NCBI GenBank assembly: GCA_000719025.1
Contig: JODP01000006.1
Location: 62,001 to 126,000 of the forward strand
Length of the DNA: 64,000 nucleotides
Reading direction: 5' to 3'
Source of the DNA: Kineosporia aurantiaca JCM 3230
GTDB lineage: Bacteria; Actinomycetota; Actinomycetes; Actinomycetales; Kineosporiaceae
In this document: positions 1-7,354 of the stretch, piece after piece
Numbering within the stretch: the first letter of the stretch is position 1
How the letters are laid out: each line of letters opens with the position of its first letter
Notes under the pieces: model-generated
Database searches by the model: none
Seen by the model: only the letters and a program-made list of their open reading frames with translations
What the model was told of the DNA's origin: nothing
Program-made: the position numbers and the translations under genes

Positions 1-1
1 C

Positions 2-295
2 TCGCGGCTGCCTCCGGCAATAAGAGGCGACGCCATTGAGATTGCCTTGTACTATCAATCTCTTTCTTACGTTTCGCTCTTTGGTCTAGCTGACGGCGAA
101 TTCATTGCCGTCCAGACCCATTGGCGGCTCGTTAGAACTTGGGATGCGATTGAAGAGCATGTTCGGGGCGAGCGCGTTTTCCGGGGCTCGGAGGATTCAT
201 TTTTAAATTCTTACGAAATATTTGTGGATAAGATCAGGGAAATGGACATTGCATCTACGTCTCTCAAGTTCACTCATCGCCGGAGCTCACTCTGA
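2..295 (+). CDS. C-terminal part of an unknown protein, cut by the window edge
   Basis: The frame is open from the first bases of the window and ends at a TGA at 293-295. It gives about 97 residues rich in aromatic and acidic residues, ending in HRRSSL. The first possible start inside the window is a TTG at 47, but the frame is open before it, so the true start is probably upstream. Base composition is clearly lower in GC than the genes to the right, which suggests foreign origin. I recognise no family. It could also be a decayed remnant, because the next 700 bases hold no convincing gene. Confidence 0.4.
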   Translation, partial: SRLPPAIRGDAIEIALYYQSLSYVSLFGLADGEFIAVQTHWRLVRTWDAIEEHVRGERVFRGSEDSFLNSYEIFVDKIREMDIASTSLKFTHRRSSL

Positions 296-989
296 ATTAG
301 GCCATTGTCATCAATCTTGCTCCTGGCCGAATGCGCATGAGTCTTGAACGGGACCGCATCCTCCAGAGTGGCCGGGCATCGCCCTAGCGGAGCTGGTCGC
401 AAACGTGGATGCAGAGCCTGTCTCCGCGGCGGGCGCTGGAGCGATGCTGCTCCGGTCGACCGCACGGGCCCTTGGCCGGCTTGTCCGGCTCTACGTCGTC
501 GTCTGGGGCAGCCAAGCGGATCTGGGTTCCGCTGATGCCGACGTCTATGAACCGGTTTCTGTCCCACATCATGTAGACACACCTGCGATGTTGATCGGGA
601 CGGCTGCTGCGGCGAAGTCTGAGGAAAGATGCAGAGGCTGGCTCGGGATCGGACGCCGGCATGGGGCCAGCCTCGCGATGTCGGCGTCGGCCCTCACCGT
701 AGTGGCGATCCATCACGGGATCACGGATTCAGGAAGGCCGAACCCTGATGGACTTCTGAGCCGTCCTGCAGTTTCGCCGGCCTCAGAGCAAAAGGCAGGG
801 GGCGAGATTTCCACCGGGAGGGCAACGTGGACGGCGTCGCCGATGGGCGTTTCGGGTATAAGCCTGAGATGCCGCTAGTCAAGGTCGGGCAGTGGCTAGT
901 AGCCACGTGCGCGGATGAGCAGGCTTGGTGGCGGCTGCGCCGGCGAGCATGGGACGAGCCTCAGGAATTCCGCCCTAGCTGGTACCTCA
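296..989. other. No gene recognised
   Basis: Open frames here on both strands are compositionally biased (Arg/Pro/Ala-rich) and carry no recognisable motif or ribosome-binding site. I see no tRNA, repeat or clear hairpin. It probably holds the 3' flank of the secreted nuclease gene and decayed DNA. Confidence 0.4.
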
Positions 990-1694
990 TCAGCTCGCTC
1001 GGGCAGGAATGGTCATTTTCAGCTTGCCGCAGCTGCCGGTCAGAATCTTGGAAAGGGCCTTCTTTTCGGTCGTGTCGATGCTGAGCTTCCACCGATACTT
1101 GATCGCGACCCAGTGGCGAGCGTACGTGCACCGGGCACTCTTGATGGGCAGCCATTCGGCGGGGTCGTCGTCGCTCTTGGTCTGGTTGACCTTGCTGGTC
1201 ACGGCCTCCAGAGTCCACCGGAAGGCGAGATCATTGCCGTAGTGGCTGAGCCGTGCGGACTTCCACTTCCAGGCGCCCGACTTCCACGCCTCGCTGAGCG
1301 CGACGACGTGGTCGATCTCGACGTCGTCGTCATCGGTCCAGGTCTTGTCGTCGTACCAGGAGACCCACTTGCCGGTGTCGACCCAGCAGGGACGGGTGGT
1401 GGAGCTGAAGATGACCGGGACCCGGGACTCCTGCTGGAGGACCTCGGCGCGAGTGTCCTGGCAGTCGCCGTCGGCGTCCGAGGGGTACTGGAACTTGGCT
1501 CGCTTGTAGCCCTTGGTGTGCTCGGCCCGGACGGTGAGCTTGCCCAGGAGGGCCTTGCCGGTGATGGTCTTGGGTTTCGTGAGCGCGGCGTGGGCCGTGG
1601 TGTGCTCGGCGGCCTGGGCGGTCGCAGGGCCGGCGAGCGTGCAAGCCACGACGGCGGCCAGGGCGGCGAGGGCGGTCGTGAGTCTTCGGCGCAT
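990..1694 (-). CDS. Secreted HNH endonuclease, DUF1524 / GmrSD C-terminal type
   Basis: The 234-residue protein starts MRRRL, followed by an Ala/Leu-rich signal peptide ending near AQAAE, so it should be exported by Sec. The mature part has the hallmarks of small secreted actinomycete nucleases: a VLQQES segment, a C..D-W..D.DDVEIDHVVALSEAW core supplying the HNH histidine, then a GNDL stretch and N-x-x-K-SDDDPAEW. The established family is DUF1524, the nuclease half of GmrSD-type type IV restriction enzymes; the free secreted forms are thought to degrade extracellular DNA. A GGAAGG ribosome-binding site lies 6 nt before the ATG at 1694, which favours it over the longer frame starting at 1769. 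It stands alone, with about 650 bp of empty sequence on each side. Confidence 0.85.
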   Translation of the reverse strand: MRRRLTTALAALAAVVACTLAGPATAQAAEHTTAHAALTKPKTITGKALLGKLTVRAEHTKGYKRAKFQYPSDADGDCQDTRAEVLQQESRVPVIFSSTTRPCWVDTGKWVSWYDDKTWTDDDDVEIDHVVALSEAWKSGAWKWKSARLSHYGNDLAFRWTLEAVTSKVNQTKSDDDPAEWLPIKSARCTYARHWVAIKYRWKLSIDTTEKKALSKILTGSCGKLKMTIPARAS

Positions 1695-2367
1695 CGTCGG
1701 CCTTCCGCGGGGCTGGACTTGTTCGCCGCTGGAGGGCGATCGGGGTCGCATCATGCACAGGGTGGTCACAGGCTGGCAAGACCGAGGAGGGATGGAGTCC
1801 CTGTGCCGCGGTGAGGGGTTTCCGGTGGGTGGTCGTGCTTCCTTGGTCTAGGACTGACGGTCGTTGCGGGGGACGTGGTGCTGGACGGGGAAGTGGTACC
1901 GCCAGCTCTGGTCGCTTGGGGTCCTTCCTTCCTGATCGAGGCGGGCATGCCCCGAAAAGCCTGGTGGGGCCACCTCTGATGTGGTCGGCAGCGTGCCGTC
2001 GGCTTCTTGGCGCTGTCCATGGCTTCAGCGGGGAGCCGGACGGCGATGGACGTGGTCGTGACGATGGTCTTTCGTGGCCGGCGCCGGGGGTCTTGCCGTG
2101 GCCCGCTCGTTCGGGCCGGTCGTGGCGTCGGCGGATCTCGTGCGGGTTCGAGCTGGGCTCTGTGGACATCTGGCAGCGACGCATCGGATGGGGCGAGCAG
2201 GGATCTGATGGGCTGGTGGCGTCCCGTGGCCAGCACGGACGTGGGTCGGTGCCGCCGGTGGCTCACCGGCTCCTGGCAGGCCGGCAGGCCGTTGGTGGCG
2301 TGCTGACCGATTCATCCTAAAAGTGACTTTGTGGCGTATCCTGCTTACACGGGGTGAGGGGGCGCCA
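1695..2367. other. Intergenic region between divergent genes
   Basis: Promoters for the leftward nuclease and the rightward TIM-barrel gene must lie here. A TATCCT at about 2336-2341 is a plausible -10 box about 25 nt before the GTG at 2368. Long open frames on both strands are Arg/Pro/Gly-rich with no recognisable family and are probably high-GC artefacts. Confidence 0.35.
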
Positions 2368-3480
2368 GTGGGTCAGAGATGGCTGGGGAAAACGCCGTCA
2401 TTGTATGAGCTCTACCCCGCCTGCCCCGAGCTGTTCGTTCACACCGGCGGCACCCTCAGGGACGTCCACGAAACCGCCGATCTCACGAAGGCCCAGGGCA
2501 TGGGCGTGGTCATGTCCCTCAACCGTGGTGATCAGCACGAGCGCCTGAAGGTCCTGGCGCGCGAACACCGCCGCCTGACCGGTGGTCTCGAGCACGTCCT
2601 GTTCGACGCCAATCGCTATTCGGGCGCCAACCGGCGGTCCGGGTCGGCGCCCCTGGATGGCCGGTGGATCGACGCCCAGCGCAGGGCCGGCACCCGCATG
2701 GCCCTCACCGACTCCCCCTACCTGCCCTCCGGCGACCGGGACGCCCTCAGGTCGATCCTCGGCCAGGCCCAAGGCCTCGGCGGCGACGTTCTCGTGGCGC
2801 TGCCTGTTCACCTGAACTGGCTGACCCGGGATGCGGACGTGCTGGCCACGGCGATCAACGAGGCAGGGATCCCGGTGGCCCTCATGCTCGAACACGCCAA
2901 GGACCCGCTCGGTCTGCAGTCCGCGGTGATCGGACTGGTGAGGGTGCTGACCCGGGCCACCGTGAGCGTGAGCCTGCTGCGCAGTGACGTGTCGGTGGTC
3001 GGCGCGATCGCGTGGGGCGCCAGTATGGGCGCGGTCGGCACCGAGTCGTCGCTGCGGCACTTCGTCCCTGCCAAACAGGGCGGTGGCGGCGGACATTGGC
3101 CTTCGATCAGCGCCTTCGTCCCCTCATCGATGGCCTACCGCACGCTGGACACCATCAACGCGGCGATCGCGGCCGACCCCGATCACCCGGAGCGCTGGGT
3201 GTGCCGCTGCGACGTCTGCGCCGGGGCGACCCTCGACGTCATTCACTCGAACGTGCAGGCCTACCGGCACTCTCTTCTCGCCATCGCCGAGCTGGCCGAC
3301 CATGCGCTGGCCGGCCTCTGGGACTTCGAGCGATCCCTGGCGTGGTCCTCAGCCTGCCGTCATGCGCACACGATCAACGACGAGGTTCACGCTGACACGG
3401 GTATGAAATGGAGGCCACCGGCCTATCTGGGTGCCTGGCTGAAGGCGGCGCAGATGGCGGATATCAAGCTGACGATCTGA
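2368..3480 (+). CDS. TIM-barrel-like protein with C-terminal Cys-x-Cys-x2-Cys zinc site, TGT-like
   Basis: About 370 residues. Alternating hydrophobic strands (VVMSLN, VLFDANR, MALTDSPY, VLVALPVHL, PVALMLEH, VSLLRSD, AIAWGASMGAVGTESSLRH) read as a (beta/alpha)8 barrel. Near the C-terminus is WVCRCDVC, followed by a histidine 28 residues after the last cysteine. Tetrahedral zinc sites of tRNA-guanine transglycosylases have C-x-C-x2-C then His about 26 residues on, so a distant TGT/DpdA relationship is plausible (inference). I chose the GTG at 2368 because GAGGGGG lies 5 nt upstream; an in-frame GTG at 2323 has no such site. The 3' end overlaps the convergent gene ending at 3464 by 17 nt. TGT-like enzymes exchange guanine for 7-deazaguanines in tRNA or DNA, but no queuosine-pathway gene is seen nearby, so the substrate is unknown. 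Confidence 0.6.
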   Translation: MGQRWLGKTPSLYELYPACPELFVHTGGTLRDVHETADLTKAQGMGVVMSLNRGDQHERLKVLAREHRRLTGGLEHVLFDANRYSGANRRSGSAPLDGRWIDAQRRAGTRMALTDSPYLPSGDRDALRSILGQAQGLGGDVLVALPVHLNWLTRDADVLATAINEAGIPVALMLEHAKDPLGLQSAVIGLVRVLTRATVSVSLLRSDVSVVGAIAWGASMGAVGTESSLRHFVPAKQGGGGGHWPSISAFVPSSMAYRTLDTINAAIAADPDHPERWVCRCDVCAGATLDVIHSNVQAYRHSLLAIAELADHALAGLWDFERSLAWSSACRHAHTINDEVHADTGMKWRPPAYLGAWLKAAQMADIKLTI

Positions 3481-4087
3481 GGCCGGTCAAGCCCAGGAGG
3501 CCCGAGCGCAGCGCCACGTCGAACAGCTGCTCCTGCATCAGTCGCCGCTGGACGGACGGCCCGCCGAGTGGATGTTTGGGCCCAGGAAACCCTTCGACGA
3601 GGGTGCGCGTGGTGGAGGCATCGACCTCGGTCACGGTGAACCCGTAGTAGTCCGCCTCGAATACATCCCACGGCGAGGCCCCGGGCGGCCGCGGTACGGC
3701 ACCGATCGCCCGGGCGAAACCGCAGACGGACGCGAGCATGCTCCGGGCCCGCGGCAGAGGATGGACGGTGATGAAGGCTTGCATCTGCAGGACCGCCGGT
3801 TCGGCAGGGTCACCGGCGGGCAGGAGCCGGTCGGCCAGGACCGACCGGTCGAGCACCGGAGCGGTGGACGCCCTCGAGCGGCAGTCCAGGGCCTGCGGGT
3901 CCCAGGCCACCACCGGTATGACGGACCCTCCGCAGAAGCGGACCATCGGTAGGCAGGTTCCCTCGCCGATGACGTCCCGTCGCACCAGCTCGGCCGCCTG
4001 CAGCGGATCCTGGTCACCCCAGTGCGGGAGCCCTCGTCGCGGATCGCGGACGATCGCCAGCCGTTCGCGGGTCGGAACGTGAACCAT
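3464..4087 (-). CDS. Conserved-looking hypothetical protein
   Basis: A 207-residue soluble protein with normal high-GC codon use. Visible stretches include HWGDQDPLQAAELVRRDVI, GGSVIPVVAWDPQALD and EADYYGFTVTEVD. I recognise no domain. It has no signal peptide or membrane segment. The ATG at 4087 has only a weak purine-rich upstream site. It converges on the TIM-barrel gene with a 17-nt overlap. A second, decayed copy of its middle part (the VIPVV-W segment) is visible at 9540-9645, which supports it being a genuine family that has been duplicated or moved locally. Confidence 0.6.
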   Translation of the reverse strand: MVHVPTRERLAIVRDPRRGLPHWGDQDPLQAAELVRRDVIGEGTCLPMVRFCGGSVIPVVAWDPQALDCRSRASTAPVLDRSVLADRLLPAGDPAEPAVLQMQAFITVHPLPRARSMLASVCGFARAIGAVPRPPGASPWDVFEADYYGFTVTEVDASTTRTLVEGFPGPKHPLGGPSVQRRLMQEQLFDVALRSGLLGLTGLRSSA

Positions 4088-4693
4088 GGCTCTCAGGGAC
4101 TCCAGGTCGACCGGAACGTGATGTCGCAGGGCTCCGGTCTATCGCAGTCCGCGCGACGACAACGGCACCTCCATCGAATCGCAACCCTTGGCCTTGCAGC
4201 GTGCCGCCCATCGTGCACAGCAGGCACCGGAGCGCGCAGGCACGGTTGTCGGCTGCGAGCGCGCATGGTGGCGCCGCCCAGAATGCTCGTGGTCAGCGAG
4301 CTCTCGCGGGGCCTCGCGGACCGTCCGACGGGTGTCCCTGGACGATTATCCGGTGCATGCCGAGGCCTCTCGCGGGACCGCCAGGCAGGCGCCCGTCAGG
4401 GGTAAGCACAAGATTCCTGCGCAGGCCGTGGACCACTTGGGGTTTACCGGCGCCTAAAACCCCAAGTGGTCGCCTCGGAGACCACCCGACTTGGCTATTG
4501 AGCCCGCGGAGGAGGTCGACGTGACCCACGCTGACATCCGGCGGTGTCGACGCCGCCGGGCGTCAGGAGGGTTGGCAGGCTCCGATCACGTTCTCCTGAA
4601 CTCGGTGATCGCCCATGTCAGGAGGGCCTTCTTCAGCGTGTTCACGGCCTTGCGGGCGACGGCCCTTCAGGTCATTGCCGGGTAGTGCGTCGG
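4088..4693. other. Intergenic region holding a perfect hairpin
   Basis: No convincing coding frame. The main feature is the 15-bp inverted repeat at 4431-4471. The remainder is compositionally noisy and may include decayed coding DNA. Confidence 0.4.
4431..4471. terminator. Perfect 15-bp inverted repeat, probable terminator of the leftward TA-like operon
   Basis: GACCACTTGGGGTTT at 4431-4445 is exactly repeated in reverse complement at 4457-4471, around an 11-nt loop. It lies about 220 nt downstream of the stop at 4694. The arms end in TTT/AAA at the loop, and no U-run follows on either strand, so it is an actinomycete-style hairpin rather than a classical intrinsic terminator. A protein-binding site is an alternative. 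Confidence 0.55.
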
Positions 4694-5446
4694 TCAGGAG
4701 GAAAGGGGCGTGCGGCGGGTCCAGTGGATGACGACGTCGTCCGCGTTGAGGCCGTCCGGGTGCGCTGGATGGCGGCCTGCCCACCAGTTGACTTCCACCG
4801 AGTCGTCGAAGAACAGCCCGTCCATGATCTCGGCGAGCTCACCTTCGAGGTCTTTGCGCCCACGGGGAGGGACCTTGTATCTGACCCAGAGCCGACTGGC
4901 GCCCTCATCCAGCTCCTCGAGGTAGAGGCTTGTGTCGATCTCGTCGCCCAGGAGCACATGATGCTCGATGCCGGGCTTCGCCTCGGCCAGGGCGCGCAGC
5001 TGCACCGCCTGTTCGGTTGCGAGGTCGAGGAAGTCGTCTCGCCGGTCCCTACGGTCCTGCAGTGCGAGAAGGTCATGAGATGTCGGCCAGAGGTCGGGAG
5101 TGCGGCTGCGGGCGACGAACATGCTGTAGTCGTGGGTGCGACTGCAGGCCAGCAGCCAGCACACGTTCTGGGCCTGGTCATACCAGGTAACCGAACGCCA
5201 CGGCCCGGTATGCAGGTTCCATGTCGTGGGCCTGATGCCAAGAGTTGTTTCCTGGCCTTCGTATCCGCTGGTGCGCCGCTGGACGAAGTCGGCGATGACG
5301 GGATGCAGCTCGGCCAGATCTGCTGGATCCCGCCGGTCGAGCCGGGTGTTGATGATGGTGCTCCTGGGGAAGCCAAGGTCCTTCAGTGCCTGGTGCGTGA
5401 TGGCCAGGGCCCCCGGGGCTGGGGCCGTTCCCCTACTGGCCACCAT
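4694..5446 (-). CDS. Unknown protein coupled to an HTH protein, possible toxin
   Basis: A 250-residue soluble protein. The central part runs TTWNLHTGPWRSVTWYD-x-A-x-NVCWLLACSRTHDY, followed by a helical middle and a C-terminal VIHWTRR. The ATG at 5446 lies inside the end of the upstream HTH gene (14-nt overlap), so the two are translationally coupled. The WR-x-VTWYD..VCWLL pattern vaguely recalls the beta-sheet core of RelE/HigB-type toxins. That is weak, and I do not claim a family. Its position after a protein with a MerR/excisionase-type DNA-binding domain makes a two-gene toxin-antitoxin-like unit the leading hypothesis. Confidence 0.6.
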   Translation of the reverse strand: MVASRGTAPAPGALAITHQALKDLGFPRSTIINTRLDRRDPADLAELHPVIADFVQRRTSGYEGQETTLGIRPTTWNLHTGPWRSVTWYDQAQNVCWLLACSRTHDYSMFVARSRTPDLWPTSHDLLALQDRRDRRDDFLDLATEQAVQLRALAEAKPGIEHHVLLGDEIDTSLYLEELDEGASRLWVRYKVPPRGRKDLEGELAEIMDGLFFDDSVEVNWWAGRHPAHPDGLNADDVVIHWTRRTPLSS

Positions 5447-6899
5447 GGCGAGGCTCGTCGCTGTCCGACGATGAGACTGCGGAATCGTCTACGCCAGAGG
5501 GGGCGTGGCCGGCCGCCCGTTCCTTCTGCTGTGCGGTCTGCTCACGTAGCGCCTGCGCGACGCGGGCGACCTTGCGGGCGCGCAGTGCTGAGGAGGCTGT
5601 TGCGGGGTCCTTGCTCATCCGGGAGGCCCGGATCGCGGCAGCCAGGTCGACCGGGGGGATGTCGTGCCCGGAGTCGGCCAGTTCTTGTGCCTCGCCGGCC
5701 AGCTGGGTGTTGCGGGCCGCGGCCTGCTCGCTGCGGGCGATGTACGTATTCAGTGCATCCGCCCGAACACGTCGGTGCGTTCCGACGTACTCACTGGGCA
5801 GTTCTCCGCGGTCGAGCATTTTGTACACGAAAGGCCTTGATACGCCGAGCTTCTTGGCGACCGCGTCAGGGCTGAGGTACTCCTGCTCGCGGACCACCTT
5901 GAGGGTGACCGTGCCGTCGGCGTCGCTGAACATCTCCCGGAAGTACTGCAGCAGCACGCGTCCCAGATCGGGAGGCGTGGCCAGATTGAGGTCGGAGCCG
6001 AACTGAACACTGATCTCGGCATGGGAGGGCAACGCGCTCAGCGCGGACTTCACCTCGCCGATCCACACGTTCTGTTCCTCATCGGCGACCATGACGTCGA
6101 TATCCGACCAGGTGCCGGGACCGGCGGTGATCTCGCTGGTGCCGGTTGGTGCCTCGCCGTCCACGGAGGCAGCGGCTGCCGTGCCCTCCTGGCTCGTTTG
6201 CTCCCCCGGACCTGCGCCGTCAGCCGGCGTCGCCTCCCGACCCGGTACGCGGATCTCGTAGGGGTGCACGGGGGGAAGGTTCGCGGAAATGATGTCCAGC
6301 ACCGGCCCTTCGAACTCCAAAACACCCTGGCGCATGTCGTGGACGCGGGCATCCCACAGGGACCTCAGCTGAGTGAAGATCTCCGGATCGGGGAGGGCCC
6401 GAGCCCAATCGTGCGTGATGCGGGTGAAGAGCTGCTCGGCCGCGGTGTCGACACGAATTCCCTGCGGGAACGCGTAGTCGATGCGGCTCGCGTGAGCCAG
6501 ATAGTTCCTCAAGGTGTGAGCCTGAGCGGTGATCTGCCGCCCCAGGCGATCGATGGTCAGGACGTCGTACAGAAACTGGTGACCCAGCCGGTTGCGCAGG
6601 GCGACCAGGGCCGCATCCGGCTCGAGAGCTCCATCCTGGGAGGCGTTCCAGCGATCGCGATGACCTTCGAGAGTGTTGTGGACGTTGTGAAAGGGGTCGC
6701 CGCCGAGGACCCGTTCGGGATCGGTGGGCAGGTCATCCAGCTGTCGCTGGTGTGAACGCAGCAGCGCGGGGAGAACCTCGTGCGGGGCATCGTCCATGAA
6801 GGCTGCGTACTGGTGGTGCAGGACGTCACGGGCACTCATCGAGGCCTCGGCGACTGTCTCCTGCCGGTGGCTCACCCGGGATGACCTGACACTGGACAT
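5433..6899 (-). CDS. Large helical protein with excisionase/MerR-type helix-turn-helix
   Basis: 488 residues. The N-terminal 200 or so are helical and His/Arg/Asp-rich, ending in VLEFEGPVLDIISANLPPVHPYEIRV. A low-complexity Gly/Ala/Thr/Glu linker follows. Next is a compact stretch with DIDVMVADEEQNVWIGEVKSA, whose D-x(n)-E-x-K spacing resembles a PD-(D/E)XK core. The C-terminal HTH reads YLSPDAVAKKLGVSRPFVYKMLDRGELP with THRRVRADAL, typical of excisionase-family and some antitoxin DNA-binding domains. The ATG at 6899 is preceded by GGGAAGG. It heads an operon with the overlapping gene below. Probably a DNA-binding autoregulator; whether the D-ExK stretch is a live nuclease is open. Confidence 0.65.
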   Translation of the reverse strand: MSSVRSSRVSHRQETVAEASMSARDVLHHQYAAFMDDAPHEVLPALLRSHQRQLDDLPTDPERVLGGDPFHNVHNTLEGHRDRWNASQDGALEPDAALVALRNRLGHQFLYDVLTIDRLGRQITAQAHTLRNYLAHASRIDYAFPQGIRVDTAAEQLFTRITHDWARALPDPEIFTQLRSLWDARVHDMRQGVLEFEGPVLDIISANLPPVHPYEIRVPGREATPADGAGPGEQTSQEGTAAAASVDGEAPTGTSEITAGPGTWSDIDVMVADEEQNVWIGEVKSALSALPSHAEISVQFGSDLNLATPPDLGRVLLQYFREMFSDADGTVTLKVVREQEYLSPDAVAKKLGVSRPFVYKMLDRGELPSEYVGTHRRVRADALNTYIARSEQAAARNTQLAGEAQELADSGHDIPPVDLAAAIRASRMSKDPATASSALRARKVARVAQALREQTAQQKERAAGHAPSGVDDSAVSSSDSDEPRHGGQ

Positions 6900-6921
6900 G
6901 ACCCCATCCCTTCCCTAGGGA

Positions 6922-7194
6922 CTAACTGTAACATGTGTAAGAGTGCAGGTGGCGATACATTCCTGGCGTCATGCCGATGGTCCGCCGTCGTGTCTCAGGC
7001 TGACGATGGCGAGCGGGCTTGCCAGCCGGAGGGGTGTCCGTGCCGTCGATTCGGGAGTCCATGGGGGTGGCTAAATCTTGCGGAGAGTCGATTAGGTCGG
7101 TGAGGCGTCGCGAGGTTTTCACGGCGGCCAGCATGCGGCCGGCCTGCAGCTGGGCGCCGAGCAGGCGGTACTCGGTGTAGACCATCTCCGCCAT
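6922..7194 (-). CDS. Small hypothetical protein upstream of the HTH gene
   Basis: An open frame of 90 codons that begins MAEMVYTEYRLLGAQLQAGR and continues as a plausible amphipathic helix (MLAAVKTSRRLTDLID). The C-terminal half is Arg/His/Thr-rich and less convincing. It ends 22 nt before the ATG at 6899, in the same direction. GGGGAG lies about 14 nt before its ATG, which is long for a ribosome-binding site. No family recognised; it could be a leader peptide, a real small gene or a chance frame. Confidence 0.35.
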   Translation of the reverse strand: MAEMVYTEYRLLGAQLQAGRMLAAVKTSRRLTDLIDSPQDLATPMDSRIDGTDTPPAGKPARHRQPETRRRTIGMTPGMYRHLHSYTCYS

Positions 7195-7354
7195 ACGACG
7201 CCCGCGCTCCCCGGACCCAGGGAGCGTCGCGGGAGGAGATTCTGACTCTGGGCTTTCCGCGCGCTCCCGAGTACCTCACCCGAAAAGCTCCGTCACCGCA
7301 GATGCCTGAGTAGGGTCCTGTGAGCAGGGTTCCCGTGGTCACGGAGGGCGTAGG

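Noticed and set aside
1330..2320. Long open frames on both strands (up to 285 codons)
   Set aside because: Arg/Pro/Ser/His-rich with no motif or ribosome-binding site; typical artefacts in high-GC DNA, partly antisense to the secreted nuclease gene.
2368..3480. DNA 7-deazaguanine (dpd) system
   Set aside because: Only one TGT-like candidate; no helicase or other dpd genes and no queuosine-pathway genes nearby.
4544..5875. 443-codon frame on the plus strand
   Set aside because: Runs antisense across the two coupled minus-strand genes; low complexity and no family.
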